Positions 39,875 through 47,628 of a stretch of DNA of 64,000 nt are shown here, one piece after another (within the stretch, counting starts at the first letter, position 1; each line of letters begins with the position of its first letter). The translations under genes were made by a program, and so were the position numbers. The notes below the pieces were generated by a model. It did not search any database and had not been told where the DNA came from. It saw only the letters and a program-made list of their open reading frames with translations. Origin of the DNA: Isoptericola sp044389085 (lineage in GTDB: Bacteria; Actinomycetota; Actinomycetes; Actinomycetales; Cellulomonadaceae); the NCBI RefSeq assembly GCF_044389085.1, contig NZ_JBIRXP010000001.1, positions 992,001-1,056,000 of the forward strand, in the 5' to 3' direction.

Positions 39875-41977
39875 TCAGGCGGTGGCGCGGCCGCGCGACC
39901 GCCAGAGCAGGTAGACGAAGTAGGGGGCCCCGAGCAGCGCCGTCCCGAGCCCCGCGGGGATCTGGCCCGGCGCGATGACGACGCGGCCGAGCGTGTCCGC
40001 CACGGAGACCAGCACGGCCCCGATCAGGATCGCCACCGGCAGCACCCGGGCGTGCCGGGCGCCGACGAGAGCGCGCGCGGCGTGCGGGGCCACGAGCCCC
40101 ACGAACCCGATGACGCCGACGGCGCACACGGCAGCGGCCGTGGTCAGCGCCGCGGCGCCGAGCAGCACCAGGCGCGAGCGGTCGACGGGGAGACCGAGGA
40201 CGCGCGGGGTGTCCTCGTCGAGGGACAGCACGTCGAGCTCTCGCCGGTAGGTCGCCGCCAACGGCACCATGACGAGGAGCGCGAGGGCCACGGGCAGGAG
40301 CTGTTCCAGGCTGCGCCCGTAGGTCGAGCCCGACAGCCAGGTCAGGGCGAGGTTGACGTCCCACGGCGCGATGACGAGCACGACGAGGGTGATGAGCGCC
40401 GTCGTGCCCGCCTGCGCGCCGATGCCGACCAGCACCAGGCGCTCGGAGCCGAGCCCGCCGCGCGACGACAGCAGGTACACCAGGGCGAAGACGCCGAGCG
40501 CGCAGGCACCCGCCGCCGCCGACATCGGCCAGATGCCGACCCCGGGCACGAGCAGGATCATCAGCACCGCGCCGAGGCCCGCGCCGGACGTCACGCCCAG
40601 CAGGCTGGGCTCGGCGAGCGGGTTGCGGCACACCGCCTGCACGATCGTGCCCGCGAGCGCCAGCGCGGCCCCGGCGAGCACGGCGGCGAGCACGCGCGGC
40701 ACGCGCTGGTCGAGCACGAAGCTCACCTGCCGGCCGGCAACGCCCTGGAGCCAGTTCGCCACGTCGCCGAGCAGCACGACCCGGTCGCCGAGCAGCAGGC
40801 CGGCGATGACGGCCGCGACCAGCGCGACGCCGAGCAGCACGAGGACCGTGACGACCCGTGCGCGCGACCGCGGGCGCCCGAGCGCCCCGCGGGCGCCGCG
40901 CGCCCCGGCACCCGAGTCGCGCAGGCGCCGCGCCATCCACACGAGGATGCCGGCGCCGAGCACGCTGGTCACGACGCCGGTCGGCACGACGACCGACGCC
41001 TGCCCCGGCAGGATCGCGCGCAGCAGCACGTCGGCGCCGAGCACCACGACGACGCCCACGAGGGCGGCGAACGGCAGGAGCAGCGCATGCCGGCCGAGGC
41101 CGGGCACCTTGCGGCCCACGAGCCGGGCGATGACCGGGGCCGCAAGGCCCACGAAGCCGATCGGCCCGGCCACGGTGACGGCGATCGCGGCGAGCAGGAC
41201 GGCCGCGAGGACCGCGAGCACCCGGGTGCGCCGCACGTCGATGCCGAGCACGCGCGCGGCGTCGTCGCCGAGGCCGAGCAGGTCGAGCCGGCGGGCGAGC
41301 AGCAGCGCGGCGAGCACGCCGACCACCACGACCGGCGCGGCGAGGCTCACCGTGCGCGTGCCGGACTGCACGATGCTGCCGCTGCCCCACGCGAACAGCC
41401 CGGTGGTCTCCTGCTCGAAGAGCACGAGCAGCACCATCGTCAGCGAGTGCAGCGCGAGCATGATGGCCGAGCCGGCGAGGACCAGCCGGGTGGGGCCGTC
41501 GGCGCCGCCGCGCGCGAGCGCGAGCACGAGCGCCGCGGCCGCCAGCCCGCCGACGAACGCGATGCCGCCCTGCAGGTAGAAGGGGACGCTCAGGCCCAGG
41601 GCCGCCGCCGCGACCACCGTGACGTACGCGCCCGCGTTGACCGCGAGCGTGTCGGGCGAGGCCAGCGGGTTGCGCGCCACCGACTGCAGCACCGCCCCGG
41701 CGACGCCGAGCGCGACCCCCACGAGGAGGCCGGCCAGCAGCCGCGGCAGCCGGGACGAGACGAGCACCGCGACGGTGCCCTCGCTGTCGGACCCGACGAG
41801 GGCTCGCAGCACGTCGAGCGCCCCGACGTCGGCCGTGCCCTGCGTGAGGTGCACGGCGGCCAGGACGAGCACCGCGACGAGGGCGAGGACGAACGCCGCC
41901 ACGACACGGGCGGGCGCCGCCCGCCGCCCCCGCTCTATGGCGGGGGCGACGGACGACGGTGAGGCGGTCACGGACAC
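39875..41977 (-). CDS. Fused FecCD-type iron-siderophore permease
   Basis: About 700 residues, two FecCD permeases in one chain. The N-half has GVAGAVLQSVARNPLASPDTL near residue 95; the C-half has AGTIVQAVCRNPLAEPSLLG near 455; each half carries the GPIGFVGLAAP / GVIGFVGLVAP coupling loop. FhuB of E. coli is fused in the same manner, whereas most actinobacteria use two genes. About 18-20 membrane helices are expected. The start is uncertain; the GTG at 41977, just after the binding-protein stop, is used. Third gene after the ATPase and binding protein. Confidence 0.93.
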   Translation of the reverse strand: MSVTASPSSVAPAIERGRRAAPARVVAAFVLALVAVLVLAAVHLTQGTADVGALDVLRALVGSDSEGTVAVLVSSRLPRLLAGLLVGVALGVAGAVLQSVARNPLASPDTLAVNAGAYVTVVAAAALGLSVPFYLQGGIAFVGGLAAAALVLALARGGADGPTRLVLAGSAIMLALHSLTMVLLVLFEQETTGLFAWGSGSIVQSGTRTVSLAAPVVVVGVLAALLLARRLDLLGLGDDAARVLGIDVRRTRVLAVLAAVLLAAIAVTVAGPIGFVGLAAPVIARLVGRKVPGLGRHALLLPFAALVGVVVVLGADVLLRAILPGQASVVVPTGVVTSVLGAGILVWMARRLRDSGAGARGARGALGRPRSRARVVTVLVLLGVALVAAVIAGLLLGDRVVLLGDVANWLQGVAGRQVSFVLDQRVPRVLAAVLAGAALALAGTIVQAVCRNPLAEPSLLGVTSGAGLGAVLMILLVPGVGIWPMSAAAGACALGVFALVYLLSSRGGLGSERLVLVGIGAQAGTTALITLVVLVIAPWDVNLALTWLSGSTYGRSLEQLLPVALALLVMVPLAATYRRELDVLSLDEDTPRVLGLPVDRSRLVLLGAAALTTAAAVCAVGVIGFVGLVAPHAARALVGARHARVLPVAILIGAVLVSVADTLGRVVIAPGQIPAGLGTALLGAPYFVYLLWRSRGRATA

Positions 41978-41990
41978 GTGCTGCGGGCGA

Positions 41991-42980
41991 TCAGGCGAGC
42001 GCGTCGACGAGCGCGTCGATGTACGCGGCACCCGACAGCGGGCCGCCGAACATCCAGATGCCGTCCGGGATGCGGTGCACGTCGCCGGCGGCGACGAACG
42101 GCAGCTGCTCCCAGACCTTGTTGCCCTCGAGCCCGTCGGCGAACGGGTCCGCCTCGGCGTCGTTCGCCGCGTACACGAACTGCACGTCGTCGCCCAGCTT
42201 CGTCAGGCCCTCGACGTCGGTCTGCGCCAGGCCGTAGTCGGGGTCGCCGCCCTCGGTCCAGGCGTCCTTGAGGCCCACGGCCTCGCCGAGCGCGCCGAAG
42301 AAGGAGCCCGGGGTGTACATGCGCACCGAGACGGCGCCGTTGGCGATCCAGCCGTCGGCCATCGTGAACTCGGCGCCGCCGAGACCGGCCTCCTCGAGCG
42401 CCGCGGTGCCCTCGGCGACCTTGGCGTCGAAGTCCGCGAGCGCCTGGGTGGCCGCGTCCTGCGTGCCCGTGACCTCACCGAGGGTCGTCACCGTCTCGCG
42501 CATGTACCCGAGCGGGTCCTCGCCGTCGGAGCCGCGCATGGTGAGCACCGGGGCGACCTCCTCGATCTGCGCGATGACGTTCTCGGGCAGGTCGGTGGTG
42601 GCGACCACGAGGTCGGGCTCGAGCGCCGAGATGGCGTCGAGGCTCGGCTCGCCGCGGGTCCCGACGTCGGGCGTGCCCTCGTCGATGGGCGCCACGGTGT
42701 CCCAGGTGTTGTAGCCCGCGACGTCCGCCTGGCCGGCGGGCTCCACCCCGAGCGCCACGAGGTTCTCGGTGAGGCCCCACTCGAGCGAGACCACGTCGAC
42801 CGCCGGGGCGTCGAGCGTGTGCTCGCCCCGCTCGTCGGTGTAGGTGACGGGGCCGGTCGCGGCCGACGGCTCGGAGGCCGCCTCCGCCGCCGGGTCCTCG
42901 GTGGTGCCGCACGCCGTGAGGGCGAGCGCGGCGACGGCGGCGGTGGCGCCGGCGAGCAGCGGGCGGGTGGGGATGCGCAT
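41991..42980 (-). CDS. Iron-siderophore binding lipoprotein
   Basis: 329-residue type III periplasmic-binding fold of the FecB/FepB group. Lipoprotein signal with lipobox LALTAC (Cys near residue 24). VTYTDERGEHTLDAPAVDVVSLEWGLTENLVALGVEP begins the mature domain; LDAISALEPDLVVAT near 115 is the FecB-type signature for this step; the C-terminus AGDVHRIPDGIWMFGGPLSGAAYIDALVD is conserved. It would bind a ferric siderophore and deliver it to the fused permease immediately downstream. Confidence 0.93.
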   Translation of the reverse strand: MRIPTRPLLAGATAAVAALALTACGTTEDPAAEAASEPSAATGPVTYTDERGEHTLDAPAVDVVSLEWGLTENLVALGVEPAGQADVAGYNTWDTVAPIDEGTPDVGTRGEPSLDAISALEPDLVVATTDLPENVIAQIEEVAPVLTMRGSDGEDPLGYMRETVTTLGEVTGTQDAATQALADFDAKVAEGTAALEEAGLGGAEFTMADGWIANGAVSVRMYTPGSFFGALGEAVGLKDAWTEGGDPDYGLAQTDVEGLTKLGDDVQFVYAANDAEADPFADGLEGNKVWEQLPFVAAGDVHRIPDGIWMFGGPLSGAAYIDALVDALA

Positions 42981-43088
42981 GGGTGTCTCGTGTCCTTCGA
43001 GTCGGTGCGCCGCGTGCGGGCGCGACGGTGCCGGGCGACGGGCGCGTCGGCAGGAGTGCGGTCGGGAGGGGAAGGTCGGGCGGGTGCG

Positions 43089-43970
43089 TCAGGCGCGGGC
43101 GTCGTGCCGGCCGACGGCCTCGCAGCGGGTGCGGCCGGTCTCCGGGTGCGTGGTGACGTCGACGCGGATGCCGTAGACCTCGGTGAGCAGCTCGCTGGTG
43201 AGCACCCGGGCGGCGGGGCCGGACGCCCGCACCTCGCCGCGGTGCAGCACGACGACGTGGTCGGCGACGGCGGCGGCCTGGTTGAGGTCGTGCAGCACGA
43301 CGCCGACGGCGACGCCGTGCTCGGTGGCCAGGTCCCGGACCAGGTCGAGCAGCTCCACCTGGTAGCGCAGGTCGAGGTAGGTCGTGGGCTCGTCGAGGAG
43401 CAGCACGCCGGTGTCCTGCGCGAGGCAGGTCGCCAGCCACACGCGCTGCAGCTCGCCGCCGGAGAGCTCGTCGACGCCGCGCTCGGCCATCTCGGCGACG
43501 CCCGTGACGTCCATGGCGTGCGCGATGGCGCGCGGCCCGTCGGCGTCGGCGGAGCGGAAGCGTCCGCGGTACGGGTGCCGGCCGTAGGCGACGACGTCGC
43601 GCACGGTGACACCGCTCGGCGTCGGGTGGCTCTGCGACAGCAGCGTGACGCGGCGGGCGAAGTCCTTGGGGTGCAGGGCGAGCGCGTCGGTGGCGCCCTC
43701 GACGTCCGTCGCGTCCCCGGCGGCGGAGCCGCCGAGCGTGACGCTGCCGGCGTCGGGGCGGTGCAGCCGCGCGAGCGAGCGCAGCAGGGTCGACTTGCCG
43801 GAGCCGTTCGGCCCGAGCAGGGCGGTGACAGCGCCGGGCCGCAGCTCGAGCTCCGCGCCGTCGACGACGGTGCGGCGGTCGTACGACAGCCGGAGGCCAC
43901 GTCCAGCCATCGCGACGGCGGGGCGGGACCCGACCACGGGGGGCGCCGAGGACACCAAGGTCTGACTCAC
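43089..43970 (-). CDS. Iron-siderophore ABC transporter ATPase (FecE/FhuC-like)
   Basis: 293-residue ABC ATPase. Walker A GPNGSGKST is near residue 52, the Q-loop in LLSQSHPTPSGVTVRDVVAYGRHPYRGRF near 107, signature LSGGELQRVW near 160, Walker B VLLLDEPTTYLD near 181. The frame opens at a GTG at 43991, but a DtxR/IdeR box covers 43971-43989. The next GTG at 43970 is placed 7 bases after TAGCCT in that box, a leaderless arrangement, and is preferred; an ATG at 43910 (MAGRGLRL) is the other option. It heads the ATPase-binding protein-permease operon. Confidence 0.92.
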   Translation of the reverse strand: MSQTLVSSAPPVVGSRPAVAMAGRGLRLSYDRRTVVDGAELELRPGAVTALLGPNGSGKSTLLRSLARLHRPDAGSVTLGGSAAGDATDVEGATDALALHPKDFARRVTLLSQSHPTPSGVTVRDVVAYGRHPYRGRFRSADADGPRAIAHAMDVTGVAEMAERGVDELSGGELQRVWLATCLAQDTGVLLLDEPTTYLDLRYQVELLDLVRDLATEHGVAVGVVLHDLNQAAAVADHVVVLHRGEVRASGPAARVLTSELLTEVYGIRVDVTTHPETGRTRCEAVGRHDARA

Positions 43971-43989
43971 GTAGGTGAGGCTAACCTTC
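43971..43989 (-). promoter_or_regulatory. DtxR/IdeR-type iron box of the siderophore ABC operon
   Basis: GAAGGTTAGCCTCACCTAC on the minus strand agrees with the DtxR/IdeR consensus at 14 of 19 positions, 13 of 15 in the core. It abuts the preferred GTG start and contains a -10-like TAGCCT. Confidence 0.85.
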
Positions 43990-44045
43990 ACCAGCCGGTT
44001 ACGTCATCCCCCTGTTGCGTCATTCCGTGTGACACGGGTCACGGC

Positions 44046-44903
44046 TCAGGCGCGCGTGGCCCAGAACGCCACCGCCGACGCGGCCGCGACGTTCAGCGAG
44101 TCCACTCCCCCGGCCATCGGGATGCGCACGACGACGTCCGCGGCCGCGACCGCGCCCCGCGAGAGCCCGTCCCCCTCGGTGCCCAGCACCATCGCCAGGC
44201 GCTCCGGGGGGTCGGTCACCAGGTCGTCGAGGGACACCGACTCGTCGGCGAGGGCCAGCGCGGCGACCGTGAAGCCCTCGTCCTGCAGCGCCCGCACGCC
44301 CCCCGGCCACGACTCCAGCCGCGTCCAGGGCACCTGGAACACGGTGCCCATCGACACGCGCACCGAGCGACGGTAGAGCGGGTCGGCGCAGCGGGGCGAG
44401 ACGAGGACGGCGTCCACGCCCAGGGCTGCGGCGCTGCGGAAGATCGCGCCCACGTTCGTGTGGTCGACGATGTCCTCCAGCACCGCGACCCTCCGGGCCC
44501 CGCGCCCGCCCCGCGCCGCGGCGAGCAGCTCGTGCACGGCCGGCAGCACGGGCCGGTGCATGGCCGCGAGCGCCCCCCGGTGCAGGTGGAAGCCCGTGAT
44601 CCGCTGCACCACGTCGTCGGAGCCGACGTACACGGGCGCGTCGGGGTGGGCGGCGAGCACGTCCGACATCGAGTCCAGCCACTTCTCCGCCATGAGGAAC
44701 GACCGGGGGCGGTGCCCGGCCTCGAGCGCCCGGCGGATCACCGACGACGACTCCGCCATGTACAGCCCCTCGGCCGGCTCGCGCACCGAGCGGAGCTTCA
44801 CGTCCTTGAGGTCGGTGTAGTCGTGCAGGCGCGGGTCGGCGGGGTCGGTGACGCGGGTGACTCGGGCAGCCAGGATGCCGCTGCCGGGCTCGGGGGTGCT
44901 CAC
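44046..44903 (-). CDS. TrmH/SpoU-family RNA 2'-O-methyltransferase
   Basis: 285-residue SPOUT methyltransferase. The three SpoU motifs are present: LEDIVDHTNVGAIFRSAAALG (near residue 145), LVLGTEGDGLS-like AMVLGTEGDGLS (near 235), and the cofactor knot IPMAGGVDSLNVAAASAV (near 262). It methylates a ribose in rRNA or tRNA; the target is not readable. GTG start at 44903 has GAGAAT exactly 6 bases upstream. It is divergent from the GNAT gene at 44977, and both look leaderless. Confidence 0.92.
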   Translation of the reverse strand: MSTPEPGSGILAARVTRVTDPADPRLHDYTDLKDVKLRSVREPAEGLYMAESSSVIRRALEAGHRPRSFLMAEKWLDSMSDVLAAHPDAPVYVGSDDVVQRITGFHLHRGALAAMHRPVLPAVHELLAAARGGRGARRVAVLEDIVDHTNVGAIFRSAAALGVDAVLVSPRCADPLYRRSVRVSMGTVFQVPWTRLESWPGGVRALQDEGFTVAALALADESVSLDDLVTDPPERLAMVLGTEGDGLSRGAVAAADVVVRIPMAGGVDSLNVAAASAVAFWATRA

Positions 44904-44976
44904 CGGGGCATTCTCCCCCGTCGCGCCCCAGCCGTCCGCGCCGCGGCCTGTCGGGGCGGCGTGCCAGGATCGCGGG

Positions 44977-45510
44977 GTGAGCCCGAACGCCGCCCGCTCC
45001 CCCGCCGTCGTCCTGCGTGACCGTGGCCCCGCCGACCTGCCCGCGCTCGCCGAGGTGCTCGCCGCCCAGCAGCCCGCCTCGGGGTACCCGCACCGGTGGC
45101 CGCTGCCGTTCCCGGTCGAGCAGTTCGTCGTGCGCCCCGACGAGGAGCGCGCCTGGGTGGCCGAGGTGGACGGCACGGTCGTCGGGCACGTCAGCGTGAC
45201 GACGGTGCCGGACGACCGGTACGGCGCCATCTGGGCCGCGGGCGCCGGCCGCCCGGTCGACAAGCTCGGGTGCGTGTCGGTCCTCTTCGTCGGCCCGCAG
45301 GCGCAGGGCCGCGGCGTCGGCGGCGCCCTGCTGGACGCCGCCGTCGCGCACCTGCGCGCGCAGGGCCGCACCCCCGTGCTCGACGTCGACGACCGCGACG
45401 GCGTCGCGCACGCCGTCTACCTGCACCGCGGGTGGCGCGTCGTGGGCGAGGCCCGGTTCGACTGGCAGCGCGAGGACGCGCCACCCGCGCGGATGCTGGT
45501 GCTCCCCTGA
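44977..45510 (+). CDS. GNAT acetyltransferase
   Basis: 177-residue acetyltransferase. VSVLFVGPQAQGRGVGGALLDAAVAHLRAQG near residues 105-135 is a textbook acetyl-CoA loop (Q-x-R-G-x-G). The C-terminal AVYLHRGWRVVGEARFDW is the usual end strand. Substrate unknown. GTG start with CAGGAT exactly 6 bases upstream. A very long hairpin follows the stop and separates it from the convergent exporter genes. Confidence 0.85.
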   Translation: MSPNAARSPAVVLRDRGPADLPALAEVLAAQQPASGYPHRWPLPFPVEQFVVRPDEERAWVAEVDGTVVGHVSVTTVPDDRYGAIWAAGAGRPVDKLGCVSVLFVGPQAQGRGVGGALLDAAVAHLRAQGRTPVLDVDDRDGVAHAVYLHRGWRVVGEARFDWQREDAPPARMLVLP

Positions 45511-45531
45511 CCACCCGGGCCGGACACGTGG

Positions 45532-45578
45532 GTGCTGACTTGTTCCTCAAACGGGACGTTTGAGGAACAAGTCAGCAC
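45532..45578. repeat. Dispersed long-hairpin element, copy 2 (terminator)
   Basis: Perfect 21-base arms (45532-45552 and 45558-45578) with a 5-base loop; pairing resumes beyond one mismatch for another 5 bases. Bases 45562-45586 are identical to 16165-16189. It sits between convergent genes and should terminate both, with no T-run. Confidence 0.85.
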
Positions 45579-45597
45579 GCACGTCGCTGTCGGCGGA

Positions 45598-47628
45598 TCA
45601 GACGCCGGCCGGCCCGGCGACCACGTCCTCCTCGTTCACCGCGGGGGCGCTGAACTGAGACTCGTACAGCCGGGCGTAGGCCCCGCCGGCGGCGAGCAGC
45701 GTGTCGTGGTCGCCCTGCTCCACGATCTGCCCGTGCTCCATCACGACGATGGTGTCCGCGTCGCGGATGGTCGACAGGCGGTGCGCGATGACGAACGACG
45801 TGCGGTTCGCCCGCAGCGCGTTCATCGCCTGCTGGACCAGCACCTCCGTGCGGGTGTCGACCGAGCTCGTCGCCTCGTCGAGCACGAGGATCTCCGGGTC
45901 GGCGAGGAACGCGCGGGCGATGGTCAGCAGCTGCTTCTCGCCCGCCGACAGCGAGGTCGCCTCGTCGTCGAGCAGCGTGGCGTACCCGTCGGGCAGCGTC
46001 CGCACGAACGGGTCCACGTGCGTGGCCTCGGTGGCGGCCAGGAAGTCCGCCTCCCCCACCGTGACGCCGTCACGCACCCCGTAGCGCAGGTTCTCCTCGA
46101 TGGTGCCCTTGAACAGCCACGTGTCCTGCAGCACCATGCCGATCCGCGAGCGCAGGTCGTCGCGCGTCAGGTCGCGGGTGTCGACGCCGTCGAGGGTGAT
46201 GCGTCCGGCGTTCACCTCGTAGAACCGCATGAGCAGGTTGACCAGCGTCGTCTTGCCGGCGCCCGTCGGGCCGACGATCGCGATCGTCTGGCCGGGCTCC
46301 GCGACGAGGTCGAGGTGCTCGATGAGCGGCGTCTCGGGGTCGTAGGAGAACGACACGTCCTCGAACGCCACGCGGCCGCGGACGTCCGCCAGTCGGCGGG
46401 GGTCCGCCGGGTCGGGGTCCTGCTCCGGGGCGTCGAGCAGCTCGAACACCCGCTCGGCCGAGGCGACACCGGACTGCAGCAGGTTCATCATCGACGCGAT
46501 CTGCGTGAGCGGCTGCGTGAACTGCCGCGAGTACTGGATGAACGCCTGCACGTCGCCCAGGGACAGCTGGCCCGAAGCCACCCGGAGCCCGCCGATCACG
46601 GCCACGATCACGTAGTTGAGGTTCGCGAGGAAGCCCATCGAAGGCTGCATCGTGCCGGAGATGAACTGCGACTTCCGGGACGCCTCGTAGAGCGCCTCGT
46701 TCTCCGCGCCGAACTTCGCCGCGGCGGCCTCCTGGCGCCCGTACACCTTGACCAGCGAGTGGCCGGTGAACATCTCCTCGACGTGCGCGTTGAGGCGGCC
46801 GGTGGCGGCCCACTGCGCCACGAACTGCGGCTGCGACCGCTTGGCGATCTGCATGGTGAGGACCACCGACAGCGGCACTGTCACGAGCGCGACCAGCGCC
46901 AGCACCCACGAGATCCAGAACATCATCCCGAGCACGCCGACCACCGTGAGCACGGACGTGACGAGCTGCGCGAGCGTCTGCGTCGTCGTCTGCGCCACGT
47001 TGTCGATGTCGTTGGTGACGCGCGAGAGGATCTCGCCCTTGGCCTGCTTGTCCACGTAGCTCAAGGGGATGCGGTGGAGCTTGGCCTCCACGTCGTCGCG
47101 CAGGCGGCGCATCGTGTTCTGCACCGCGATCGTCATGATGCGCGCCTGGAGCCAGCCGAACAGGAACGCGCCCAGGTAGATGGCGAGCACCCACAGCAGG
47201 ATCTGGGCGAGCCGGGTGAAGTCGACGCCCTGGCCCGCCACCACACCGGGCAGCGAGGAGATCAGGCCGGCCTGCGCGTCGTTCCCGGACTCGCGCAGCA
47301 TGGCCGCGGCCTGCGCTCCCGTGGTCCCCGCCGGGACACCGGCCGTCACGAGCCCCTTGCCCACCACTCCGGCGAAGATCACGTTCGTCGCGTCGCCCAG
47401 GATCTTCGGGCCGGCCACGGTGAGCGCCACGGAGACGACGCCGCACAGCGTGAGGAGCACGACGCGCGTCCGCTCGGGGCGCATCACCCCCGCGAACCGC
47501 TTGAGCGAGCCGGTGAAGTTCATGGCCTTGGCGCCCGGGGCGCCGCCCATCCCGCCCATCGGCCCGCCGCCGCGCGGCCCGCCGCCGGGTCGTGCGCCTG
47601 CTGCCGGTGCCTTGCGCTCGCCGCTCAT
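45598..47628 (-). CDS. Heterodimeric ABC exporter subunit with complete ATP site motifs
   Basis: 676-residue half-exporter: cytosolic Gly/Met-rich N-terminal tail of about 40 residues (GGGPMGGMGG type), six-helix ABC membrane domain, then an ATPase domain. Walker A GPTGAGKTT near residue 455, signature LSAGEKQ near 555, Walker B ILVLDEATSSVDTRTE near 577 with the catalytic Glu intact. The partner upstream (47625-49376) has an Asp at that position, so this is the consensus half of a TM287/288- or BmrCD-like exporter. Start overlaps the partner's stop (ATGA). Likely exports a drug, lipid or peptide; under the TetR at 49376. Confidence 0.92.
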   Translation of the reverse strand: MSGERKAPAAGARPGGGPRGGGPMGGMGGAPGAKAMNFTGSLKRFAGVMRPERTRVVLLTLCGVVSVALTVAGPKILGDATNVIFAGVVGKGLVTAGVPAGTTGAQAAAMLRESGNDAQAGLISSLPGVVAGQGVDFTRLAQILLWVLAIYLGAFLFGWLQARIMTIAVQNTMRRLRDDVEAKLHRIPLSYVDKQAKGEILSRVTNDIDNVAQTTTQTLAQLVTSVLTVVGVLGMMFWISWVLALVALVTVPLSVVLTMQIAKRSQPQFVAQWAATGRLNAHVEEMFTGHSLVKVYGRQEAAAAKFGAENEALYEASRKSQFISGTMQPSMGFLANLNYVIVAVIGGLRVASGQLSLGDVQAFIQYSRQFTQPLTQIASMMNLLQSGVASAERVFELLDAPEQDPDPADPRRLADVRGRVAFEDVSFSYDPETPLIEHLDLVAEPGQTIAIVGPTGAGKTTLVNLLMRFYEVNAGRITLDGVDTRDLTRDDLRSRIGMVLQDTWLFKGTIEENLRYGVRDGVTVGEADFLAATEATHVDPFVRTLPDGYATLLDDEATSLSAGEKQLLTIARAFLADPEILVLDEATSSVDTRTEVLVQQAMNALRANRTSFVIAHRLSTIRDADTIVVMEHGQIVEQGDHDTLLAAGGAYARLYESQFSAPAVNEEDVVAGPAGV

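Noticed and set aside
45532..45578. The long hairpin as an integration (att) or recombination site
   Set aside because: No integrase, tRNA overlap or direct repeats nearby; a terminator or dispersed palindrome explains it better.
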